Source: Anaspis maculata (lineage: Eukaryota > Arthropoda > Insecta > Coleoptera > Scraptiidae). From it: a stretch of 64,000 nt of DNA. Both the position numbers and the translations under genes were made by a program. This document shows, piece by piece, positions 23,741-32,879 of this stretch. The stretch is taken from assembly GCA_949128115.1 (NCBI GenBank), contig OX421964.1, positions 12,858,892 through 12,922,891 on the forward strand, in the 5' to 3' direction. The stretch's first letter is position 1. Every line of letters begins with the position of its first letter. Below the pieces are notes generated by a model. That model saw only the letters and a program-made list of their open reading frames with translations. It was not told the origin of the DNA and ran no database searches.

Positions 23741-23803
23741 CCACTAGTCGAGTGGAGTGCGTGTCTGTTCGGCAAAAGGGGCTCTTGAGTTCGATTCCCG
23801 TCA
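23741..23803 (+). repeat. tRNA-derived SINE-like fragment, copy A
   Basis: GACCCACTAGTCGAGTGG resembles an A-box region and GAGTTCGATTCCC a B box, about 45 bases apart, as in tRNA-derived SINE heads. The block is joined abruptly to TCATTCGAAGTTTCGAAG of the neighbouring inverted repeat. The duplicate at 54,672 extends further (TTCGATTCCCGGGCGGAG). No complete cloverleaf was drawn, so it is not called as a tRNA gene. Confidence 0.45.
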
Positions 23804-24650
23804 TTCGAAGTTTCGAAGTAGGGGTGCGTGGGGGTGAGGGGGCTCGAGGTAGAAATTTACCAATGTATGTTTCAGATGTCTCAGACCTCGATATAATAAT
23901 CGACCTGTCCGAGCTTTTTTCAGAAAAATGAGGTGAAATGCCCAAAAATTCCTCTGTTGTGGGTTCGTTGGGCCACCCCTAATGGAATCAACTGAAGAAC
24001 AGAAGAAAAATATTCAAAATATCATTGACGTCTATTTTTGTAATTGAAATTGAGATCAAAAATAGAACTTTGTTTCTCTCTACAGGTGTTCCTAACTGAA
24101 CGCAAAATACGCTTAGGGAGTTCAGGAAAAGCTCCAAGTGTGCCAAAAGAATATTGGAAATTTCATGTTTTGAATTTGTGGAACTATGGAGGAGTTAAAG
24201 GGCGGGACTTTGAACCTTTTTATTCGTAATTGTCTATATTGATTCTTGTTTACTCACTTGAATGAACGACGGGGCATTTTTTTGTGACTCTTGGCGTGAC
24301 TCTATACACAATTTGAATTACACAATTTTGAAGTTAAATTTTTCCCAAAAATATGAGCAGGAGCTATTCGATAGGAAAAAGTCGTGTTATTTGCTGCTCA
24401 ACAACGAGCCTCTGGAACTTTTTGTGGATGTTTTTTGAAGAGTTCGGATTTTCAAAATTTATAATTTCATGACCTATCTGCATAATGATAGTGAATAAGA
24501 TGAGTATCCAAGTGAATTTTTTTTTTTTTTACCTGGGTTATGTTTCATTAAAGTGTATAAATATGATCAATAAAAAAAAAACATGCTGAAGAAAAGAAAA
24601 AATCTCGTCCAAATTATCTGAAAATTGGGTGTCAAAATGGATATTGATTA
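23804..24650. repeat. Arm of the inverted duplication with two gene-like fragments (copy B)
   Basis: This is the reverse complement of 17,984-18,830. On the plus strand, after CTCTCTACAG, it reads VFLTERKIRLGSSGKAPSVP to a stop at 24,229. A second frame from 24,331 reads KLNFSQKYEQELFD and CYLLLNNEPLELFVDVF before a premature stop caused by one extra T. The same two pieces, damaged differently, are in copies A (18.15-18.53 kb) and C (58.44-58.86 kb). The parent gene was not recognised. Confidence 0.5.
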
Positions 24651-24658
24651 TTGAACAC

Positions 24659-25955
24659 TAGTGTTTCGGACGAGATGAGACGAGACGAGATTTTGATGAT
24701 CTCGATCTCGATCTCGAAAAATCTCGGAAGTTACGATCTCGTCTCGATTTTCCAAGAATCTCGAGTATAAGATCTCGATCTCGCCGAGATCTCGACAAGA
24801 CTATTAAAACAAAGATGGAACAATCTAAATAAATGAGTGAGTGTCTGGAAACGTCATGTAGATAGGAAGAAGCGGCTGATTAAAACAAAAGTCAATTAGA
24901 CAAAAATATGACGTAATATTATGTAGGTACCTGATAACCTAATTGTAAATCTGTCTCACAATCAAATCGAAATTTGGAGAAAACCTAAAAGTTACCTACT
25001 TACTTCAAAAATTCTTCAAAGTTTAATTTCAAATCTGAGTACCTGAATACCCACCTACAATATCCATACGACTCTGAAACCTATCTGTTAATTAGTTTTA
25101 TAATCCCCCTATTAGACGATGCTACACCACGTACTGGTAACATCGGTTCTTTGGTTCCTTCCCTTACCTACTATTTATTACCTATTCTGATGCACGCTTT
25201 CATAGGCCCTCCTATCCTATCCCTACCTTACCCTATGTCTCTTTTATTCCGGCTGAACTCTACCAGAGACAACCCTAACAAAAACCGAAAGACTTCAAAA
25301 AGACCCAGAGTTTTCCTTGAGATGCACGTACGTACCTAAGTAAACGTTTTTAAACGACATTTGGTTTCGCTAGTTGTCTAGGATAAGCCAGCTACTTACC
25401 ACTAGGTATCTTTGTCTATACTAACTGTACTATTTAGTTTACATCGAGGTTTACATGCAAAATGATACACACATATTTTCTTCCTCACCTAAATTCACAA
25501 TTTCATCACTCATTGTGCTAAAGAATTCACTGAACACTGAACTAATTGGTAAAGTCTGACTGATTTCTACATGATTCTGGTGGGTTGCGATTCTGGTCGC
25601 CATCGGCCGATCGCGGCCTGAATCGCAGCCTACTAGATTCATGTAGAAATCAGACAGCCTATACATTATTTGTACTCAACCTAATTACTGGAAGTTACAG
25701 GTTGTGCTCACTTATCACTCCAGCCGGCGGGAGGGACGGTCAAGGTCGACGGGATAGAATTTTAGCGTCAGTCGATTCTACTAGAACTATCAAGATGGCG
25801 CTCTTGGGTTTATCGAGATATCGACCGAGATCTCGACATGATAGATCTCGTTCTCGACCTTGGAGGTGACAAGTGATCTCGATCTCGATCTCGTCTCGAA
25901 ATCTCGACGAGATCGAGACGACATCGAGATTTTTCTCGTCTCGTCCGAAACACTA
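24659..25955. mobile_element. Non-autonomous hAT element with 8-bp target duplication
   Basis: TAGTGTTTCGGACGAGA at the left pairs with CTCGTCCGAAACACTA at the right, flanked by TTGAACAC at 24,651-24,658 and 25,956-25,963. An 8-bp duplication and a TAGTG-type end are hAT hallmarks. The subterminal regions are rich in GATCTCGATCTCG repeats, and a 94-bp hairpin lies inside (25,560-25,653). No transposase frame is present. The element interrupts the inverted-duplication arm between the GTGTCAAAATGGATATTGAT and GTTGAGCTAGGTAGTC sequences. Confidence 0.88.
25560..25653. repeat. 94-bp near-perfect hairpin, copy 1
   Basis: CTGATTTCTACATGATTCT at the left pairs with AGATTCATGTAGAAATCAG at the right around a centre near ATCGGCCGAT. 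A second copy of the same length lies at 55,160-55,253 upstream of the F-box gene, and both are followed by ACAGCCTAT. It could be a tiny MITE or a small-RNA hairpin. Confidence 0.7.
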
Positions 25956-25963
25956 TTGAACAC

Positions 25964-26560
25964 GTTGAGCTAGGTAGTCAGGATCATACCTTCGACATTG
26001 GGCGGTATTAAAGAAAGCCCAAAACTTTCAGTTCCTGACACCAGTTTAAGAATCATCACTGGGCTTCAACTCCTAACATTATTCTGATCTCTATCAACAT
26101 TCAAAACTTGGGCATGGCCTTATCCTCCCGGATAGTATTGCCTTGCCACTTGATCTAATCCCCCGACATCACAATTATATCACTTACCTACCTACCTTTC
26201 GTGGCATCAGCTTATATTGACAAATTGTAGTATTGATCCGTCTAACGAAATTTCAATTATAATGAACATTCAATAAATTGGTATGAAGTAATTCGATTCA
26301 CACACATTGCATTGATAAGAATAAAACCTCAATGATACAATGGTTAACCTGCGTTATGTCATCAGTCTGGACTGGTGACAGGACTAGGTGACGATTTTGG
26401 AACCGTTCAATGAAATGCGATGTTGACCACAAGATAAGATCAAGACAAAAAAGATTAGTAAAGATTTGAATGAAATTTTATTACATTAACATAATTAAAA
26501 TTTACAATTATTCATTACATTTACAATTAAATCACAATTTATTTTAATCAGGTACATATT
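25964..26560. other. 'Beta' 3'-flank block, reverse orientation, ending at the USP gene
   Basis: This is the reverse complement of the block behind K1 (11.6-12.45 kb), including TGCGTTATGTCATCAGTCTG and the TTTATT polyadenylation signal at 26,477-26,482. It therefore gives the USP gene the same 3' end as K1 and K4. No gene of its own is seen. Confidence 0.65.
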
Positions 26561-26616
26561 ATTATTATTATTATGGCAGACTGTGAAGGATCACTTAGAG
26601 AGAGAATAGTCAAATT

Positions 26617-27957
26617 TCAGTCATTGGACTTTCGGCGCTGCTTTTTTTTCTTCGATTTCTGTTTTTGCTGGTGCTCCGTCCATCCTTGCGTGTAGCCGAC
26701 AGGCGCCTGCGGTGAAGGAGCTTGCCGGCGTTTCGCTTCTGGAAGGGCATCCGTTTTTTCTTCTTTGAGGACCTGCCGTTCAGGGTCCGGTTCAATTTCG
26801 TAGAACATAATGTAGGCGTTCGTACGGCTGACCTCCGCGTACGGCATTTCCCGGACACAAGTATCGTCGAATTTGTAAAAGGCACCGGAATGAGCCTGGC
26901 CGACGGTCGTGTAATGCCCTCGACCGCTTGATGAGCCATGATGCGAGACGATGGACGCCAGGTTGTAAACCAGCGGCCGCCGTTCGCCGGAACCACCTTT
27001 CGCGTATTTCGACAGGTCGAGCGTCCTGCGAAAACGCACGTGCTTCGTTATTTTCTCGTTCGTATAGTACGAGAACCGCTTCAGCTGTACACAGAGGACG
27101 TTCGGCGGTCGCTCCAAGACAAACCGCTTGGTCGCCTTGCCCTTCCTGTTACAGCTTCCGCAACGGTACTCATCCAGCGTCTCTGTGGCGAAAAATTCGG
27201 CAACGGACTCGTCGACAGTGTCGCTTCGCTCGACGTCAAGCAGCATGTCTTGGAAATGTTGCTACGTCGAGCTGATCGACGAACATTTGCCACAACGCAC
27301 TGTGGAATCCAGACAGCCGTCCAGTATCTGATCGAGCGGCGTCGTTTCCAATTGTTTCATGTCCACCTGCAGATGTCTGGAACGACGGACCAGATACGCA
27401 TCCGTCATTTTCTCCAGCAAACACCTCAAGAACTCGTGGGCGTCCTGTTGCCGGCCCGTTTGGAAATCTCTGTTCAAGAAGCTGAGGATATTTGCGATGC
27501 GAAAAGGGCGGATCGAATTGCCCGATTCCAGCTGCGCTTCCTTGAACGTTTCCCTCACAGAGCAGATCACGCACTGTGAATCTGAAAAGAGAAAAAAAAT
27601 TGTTTAGATTATTGCACAAGCTACTAATTGAGAAGAAAGAAAAAACGATGATAGAAAAAATGATCGATGGTTCTCACCTGAGTTCTGACAGCTCAAGGCG
27701 TGCGCCTGTTCTTCGTCGGAGGTGAGCCAATTAGCCAGGGCCGGAACGTGAAAGAGCGCCTGAAGCGTGGCGTTCAAATAGCAGCTGTTGCCGGTATTTA
27801 GGAAACCAGCTCCAACGTTGAATGGTCTGCCTTGCTTCCAACCCAACTCCACCGACTCAGAATAGAACAGGGGCTTCACGAGCTCTGGCCGGTTCGGATT
27901 GACCTTGATGCCTTCGCTTTCGTCACTGATGGTGGTAAATTTGCTTATTGGCTCCAT
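26617..27957 (-). pseudogene. USP36/42-like ubiquitin-specific protease with one in-frame stop
   Basis: Two exons on the minus strand: 27,678-27,957 and 26,617-27,581, split by a 96-bp GTGAG..CAG intron that preserves frame, for 414 codons in all. The protein has the Cys box [31 protein letters not shown], a zinc-binding CGKC..CGSC pair, the His box SGRGHYTTVGQ and KFDDTCV, followed by a lysine-rich tail (KQKSKKKKQRRKSND). These are the features of a USP catalytic domain that removes ubiquitin, and the USP36/42 group fits best. The start at 27,957 (MEPISKF) precedes a short N-terminus. A TAG at 27,262-27,264 falls where USPs usually have the tyrosine of S-x-TYDP, and everything downstream stays open in the same frame. 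It could be a young pseudogene, a readthrough gene or a base error. The 3' untranslated region is shared with K1 and K4. Confidence 0.8.
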
Positions 27958-28380
27958 CTTGTTTGGTCGGAACAGAAATGGTCTGTGGCGGAACTCACTA
28001 TATATCACTATATATCACTATATGGACTGGGTTTTTGCCGCTTCCAACTGACACGTCTTTACTGCACGGAGGTCGTTGGCAAAAAGGCCGAGCTGCAGGG
28101 AGATATTGAATTTATACGACGATACAACCATCCATGCCCTCCTACATTGTACAAAGCAGGTACCTACCTGACCATCGGTCGGCCCAATGCAGAATAACAA
28201 TGGGGCTTAATAAGAATAGTCCGGTTATGATGTGATGTGCTCATTGTGCTGCCAACAAAAGAAACGGATATTTGCTTTGTTCCTTCGCGCCCTCAAAGCA
28301 GGTAATATCAAAGTTCCTCTGCACCCATCACCATTTTTCTAGCTCGAGCTTCAGGGTGGGGGTGCAGAGGGAAGAGGCCG
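27958..28380. other. Region upstream of the USP gene
   Basis: Contains three adjacent copies of a TATATCACTA-type word (about 27,999-28,022) close to the start codon, then unique sequence. TAGTCCGGTTATGATG near 28,217 resembles one end of the TAGTCC foldback family, but no partner end was found. No gene is seen. Confidence 0.4.
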
Positions 28381-28699
28381 CAGTGGCGGCTCATGAGTTT
28401 TTTGCAAGGAGGGCTCAAGTTAATAACAAATTCGCAAGCTGAGAACTATAATGTTCTATCTGCACTTCTTGTAGAAAATTTCTCTCGAACTTCGAACCAG
28501 CAAAACATGGACAAAATGTTTCCTGATATAAACAATATCAGATCAGAAACTAGAGAAAGAGGGCTCTTATTCCGTTCCCGTTTCTGATCTAATTGTTCAA
28601 ATCATGGAACATTTCGTCTATGTTTTGTTGGTTCGAAGTTCGAAAAACATTTTCTACAAAGAGTGAAGCCCTTGAGCCCTCCCTCACCAGCCGCCATTG
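28381..28699. mobile_element. hAT-like MITE with CAGTGGCGGCTC ends
   Basis: CAGTGGCGGCTCATGAG at the left pairs with CACCAGCCGCCATTG at the right, and the GGAGGGCTCAAG/CTTGAGCCCTCC, TTCGAACTTCGAACC and ATCAGATCAGAAAC blocks pair inside, so the whole 319 bp folds back. CAGTG-type ends fit hAT. A clear 8-bp duplication was not visible. A truncated copy, one end only, is at 46,221-46,273 behind K3. Confidence 0.65.
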
Positions 28700-29334
28700 G
28701 AAAAGGGGAAGTTATCGCGATCGCAACTGTCGAGTGTTCGTGGTTCCACCACTTGATGGTCGCTCGACTTAAACTCGATTTTGGGGTTTACAGGATTTCA
28801 GAAATGAAACGACAAAAATGATCTGGAGTTTCTTTCATTATTCACAGAACTATGTACAAAGAACAAGAAAAAATACGCAGGCGTGATTTGATTGACAAAC
28901 AACAATTTCAATGTTGGATCATTATCATTGGATATATTCGATTTCAATATCATGAGTACATTATGAATTGATACTTGATCCGTCTATTCAAACAGCATCT
29001 ACCCCTCAACGACAACGTTCTACCGTTTATAGGTAGGTGTCACGGGTAGCCCATCACACGACCTGCGTTTCTGAATCAACAGTAACCAGTCAATGATTTG
29101 ATATTACTGCTTGTCACAGAATAGACATAGGTTACGTTCTCGAAATCGTTGAGTTGCGAGTTAACTTGAACGATTTCGAGAGTCGCACCCCTGGATCAAA
29201 TAAAATTCATACCTGTACATAATACCATCGCATTGTCTGTTCTCGACCACATGTCGATGTCTTCCGTGGTCTATATTATTACAAGAACATAATTACTGAA
29301 AATTCACAGTATTTGTACATAAGCAAAACAGTTT
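28700..29334. other. 3' flank of K2 ('alpha' type), shared with K3
   Basis: Reverse complement of 45,586-46,220. It includes a short hairpin, CTCGAAATCGTT...AACGATTTCGAG (about 29,141-29,182), also present at 45,739-45,780. It differs from the beta flank behind K1 and K4, so the four kinase genes have two alternative 3' ends. No gene is seen. Confidence 0.6.
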
Positions 29335-30672
29335 TCAGAAATCAACGTCCCAGTCAGACTCGTCTTCTTCTACGGCATCCAAATCACATGAAGCTGTTCC
29401 TTTGAAGTTCTGAGTGTCGGTGACATCCTCAATTAAGGGTATCACGGGCGGCTTCAATTCCCTGTTGCGAAGCTTCACCCAGTCGAAACTCTGGAACCAT
29501 CTGGAAAAAAAAAGAATAATAATCAGAAACTCATGCCAAACAATAATTGAAAGTGAATATTTACATAAAATCATATGGATAAAATTCATATGGAATAAGG
29601 CGTATGAATGAAGTTCATACAGAATGATGTAAATAGATAAAGTTCACATGGAACTACATATATATGAAAAAATGGAGTTTATAAAAACTCACGGATGCTC
29701 TCGTATTTCTTGGATGTTTTCGTATCCCATTCTCTTCTTTGGATTGTGGGCGCAGAGTTTTCGAACGAAATCGACGGCTTCTGTCGAAAAGTTCTTCTCT
29801 GGGAAGCGTACAGAATCGATGCCTTGTTCGATTTTAGCACAGATCTTTTTGTTGTCGTAAGAGGCATCTTCGAACGGGTAATCGCCGGTTAAGAGCTTGT
29901 ACAGGAGCACTCCAAGAGCCCACAGGTCCACCGCTCTGTTGCGACCTTTGAAGCCTTGCTGCTTCTTTAGCAAAATCCGGGCGACTTCCGGTGGCACCAG
30001 GCTGACTGTGCCGCGGAAACTGAACGCCTTCCGACCTTTTTCGATTTTTTGGGCAAGACCCAGGTCGATTACTTTGGCGTAGCCGTCTGCATCCAGGACT
30101 ATGTTCCCGGGCTTCAGATCGTTGTGCACGATGTCGAGTGAGTGCAGACAATCCAAGGCTTCCACGGTGCAGGCTATGTAGAACTTTGCCGCGTCTTCGG
30201 CGAACCGGCTTCGGTCGAAGCGCATCAAGTCCCCACCAGGACAATACTCGGTCAGGAAATGCAAGTGCTTTTTGTCCTTGAAGGTCCGGTAGAGTTTGAC
30301 GACGAAATCGCTTTGCGCCGCGAGCAGCGCTTGCTTCTCTTCGAATATGCTCTGGCGAGCGGCCGGCGTTTTGATTTTGGATTTCTGCACGGATTTGAGG
30401 GCGAACGCGGATTCAGCGTGGCCGTCCAGCTGGACGACGGACACGTGAGCCAGGCTCCGTTTGGCGAACGTACGCACCAGGTTCAACTCGATCAGATCGC
30501 ACTTGTTTAACTTTCCCGCCCACTTGCGTTGGGCTTCGCGCAAAACGCGTCTCGAACCGATCACTTTTTGCACCATTTTCAATTTTTGAATTGTTGCTTG
30601 GAGAGATGTGCTTTCGACAACTGGTCGGTACTGAATGACTTTTTTCTCACTGTGCGAAGCTCTCTTATTCAC
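29335..30672 (-). CDS. K2: PKG-like AGC kinase catalytic domain plus C-tail
   Basis: The main exon runs from 30,672 (a GTG; first in-frame ATG at 30,576) to 29,693, the intron is 29,501-29,692 with GTGAG..CAG, and the last exon is 29,335-29,500. The junction codes HP-WFQSFDW, matching the AGC kinase H-x-WF. The domain has lost the glycine loop (RTFAKRSLAHV), keeps FALKS, SEKQ-type helix C (EEKQ here), HNDLKPGN, DLGLAQK and a PKG-like C-tail ending DWDVDF. With HND for HRD and no ATP-loop glycines, phosphotransfer activity is doubtful. No cyclic-nucleotide-binding domain precedes it within the shared 5' flank. Frame and splice sites are intact, so it may be expressed. Its 5' flank is cut at about 30,975 by unrelated sequence. 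Confidence 0.82.
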
Positions 30673-30916
30673 AAAAGGGTGTAGGGGGCTGGGTCCAAAA
30701 GTAGGTACCCTTATTTTGGGTTCAATACCGATAGAAAGTCGCAGCTACCTGCTCAGTCCCAGTATTTTCTTTGTATTGATGAATTGTTGTGTGGATTTAT
30801 GATGGTTCTTGTTCTTATTGGAAATATACCTAATATTTTTGAAATGTCCAGTTCTTTTGTATGCGGGGTCTACAAGCCGATTGCGAAACAAATGGCTTCA
30901 TACAGCATTTGAAAAA

Positions 30917-30932
30917 CACGTGTGAACACGTG
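30917..30932. promoter_or_regulatory. Paired E-boxes upstream of K2
   Basis: CACGTGTGAACACGTG, the inverse of the motif upstream of K1, lies about 340 bp before the first ATG of K2 and only ~40 bp from the point where the shared 5' flank is broken. Confidence 0.4.
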
Positions 30933-31015
30933 CAATTCTTGTTTTTTGTTTTGTTAAAACTTTCGCAATGGTATTTTGCGAGGGGCGAACCGCAGGAAGA
31001 ATTTTGTACACCAAA

Positions 31016-31188
31016 ACTTCCATTTGCGCTGACTTCCACGAACTTCCACTGACTTCCACAAACTTCCACAAGACTTCCACTGACTTCCGCTAACTCCCAC
31101 TGACTTCCACTAACTTCCACTGACTTCCAAAAGACTTCCACGAACTTCCAAGACTTCCATGAACTTCTGCGCACTTCCGTGAACTTCC
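31016..31188. repeat. CTTCCACTGA-type minisatellite (~10-11 bp unit)
   Basis: About 16 consecutive degenerate copies of ACTTCCACTG/ACTTCCACAA. It starts just after the broken 5' flank of K2 and is not present in the other units. The minus-strand frames across it (VEVSGSxxE-type repeats) are a consequence of the array. Confidence 0.85.
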
Positions 31189-32879
31189 ATTATTACGATT
31201 TTTCCCAATTTTTGAAGACTTATAAGCTTATAACGTGTCAGCAATGAGAAAATTCCCAATAAGGTTAGCTGCAGTCGGGTCTTGTGATGCGCTATTTGAA
31301 AAGCAAAATCCAAGGAGTTTACGCTAACTTGAGGAATTTACTTACTGCTCACACGTTATCTTCCTTAGACTGTGGAAAATATACTTACGCTAAGAATGAA
31401 GTACTTACGTAAATGATTGATTTCTTTAACAAATTCGGAAACATCAAGTTAATTTTAGAAAATTTGAGGAAGTATAAGGGTGAGTCTGGGAGGCACCCGA
31501 ACTTTTTTTGACGATATGAGCTTCTTTATATCAATAGGTATAGGTACCTTCATGGAATAAAATACCCACTTCAATACTAAGAAATCTAGCTGCTAAAAGC
31601 TGTCATGCCCGCAAAAAAAGCTCAATTCGGTGTCTTCGTCATGCTGGTTTGAAATACTTGAAGTAAATTGTTCTTTTTGGGGCATTTATATTTCTGAGGG
31701 TGTTACCTGCGACGCCCGATTGCATTTCCTATAGAGAGAGCCTTCCGTGAATAATGGGTAATGATCAACAATATATTACATTTAATTCAATCACTGTCTT
31801 TCTACTTGGGAAAAATTAGTGTAAGGATGCAAGTAAATAATTAGTATGATTAATTCGTGAATAGTAGAATTAGAAGAAAAATCGTAACAGAAGAATGGAA
31901 TGAAGTACTGAGCTGAGTAGACTTTTGTGCATCAGTGAAAAAGCGATTTTACAACGACCATGAAATAGGTGTTCAGTGTTCAGGATAAATTGGAATCAAT
32001 AGGCGAAATTCAGTGCCATTTCTGCGCTGGCGCGACCATGCTAGGGGATTTGAGAATAGTGCCGTATGCTAGCACATGTAAAAAGCGTAATTTCAACATT
32101 GTCTATTATTGAAATGGCTGGAAATGAAACTTTCAAATAAACTATGGAAGAAAGAGTGTTTCTTGATCTTTCATTGTGTCCAAGACCAGCAATGATGGAT
32201 CAGTTCTAAATACACAATGAGCGAAAATATGGTAACGTGTTTATCAGTTGGTGTGTTTTTGAAAATACCGCCCCACTTCTAGTATTCTTCTCTGCCTTAC
32301 GGTTGCCGTCCTGTCTGTCAGTGGCATGAAACTGCATCTAAACAAATGGTAACTGAAATTTTATCGGGTTATATGTATAATCTATCAGAAGTTTTGGGTT
32401 TTGTTTTTTTTTTCAAAAATGACGGGCAGTTTGTTGAGTGCTTGGCTGCAAAAACCGTACGAAAAGAACATTACAGTTCCATTTCATGTGTGTTCCCAAA
32501 AAACATCACCTTCTAGGCAACCAGTTATACACTGAAAACGGCTTTTTCGTTTTTTTTCGGAACACTACGCGCGGAATTCATTTTTTCGACAGCAATGCAC
32601 ATGGACAACATCATTCCTCATAATCTAGCATGGAAGTCAGGAGTTTCTTGTCATCTATTTTCTTTTGTTAAATCGATGGCTGAAAATCTGCAGGTTTTGA
32701 TTTTTCCTAGCTTTTTCCTAGACGCATGAGTTCCATCCTCTAGCTTTGCGAACCTACAGCGCAACTCGTGCCGCTGAATATCGCATATTAGACATGAGTT
32801 TATGCACAACGAATAGCTGTAATTGAGCAGAATATCAGGTATTGTACAATACTGAAACTCCCCTAACTCTTTAGCTTCT
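31189..32879. other. Unique sequence, no gene seen
   Basis: About 1.7 kb not matched elsewhere in the window, replacing the expected ~400 bp of kinase 5' flank. Only short unsupported frames occur; the minus-strand frame 32,651-32,914 runs into the end of the neighbouring insertion relative. Confidence 0.4.

Larger units (their letters stand above)
20880..23760. repeat. 2.9-kb segment directly duplicated at 51.8-54.7 kb
   Basis: From GATTTTGACCAAAAATCAAC (20,878) to the tRNA-like block at 23.74 kb the sequence is repeated almost base for base, in the same orientation, at 51,799-54,730. It contains the nested TA-flanked elements described separately and no convincing gene. A short in-frame ATG reading MSETKLCEKP followed by GTAAG (22,716-22,750) is kept as MSKTKLCEKP in the second copy. 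Confidence 0.85.

Noticed and set aside
27236..27619. Frameshift in the USP gene suggested by two separate open frames
   Set aside because: The two segments are in the same frame (their offsets differ by a multiple of three) and are separated only by a TAG codon.
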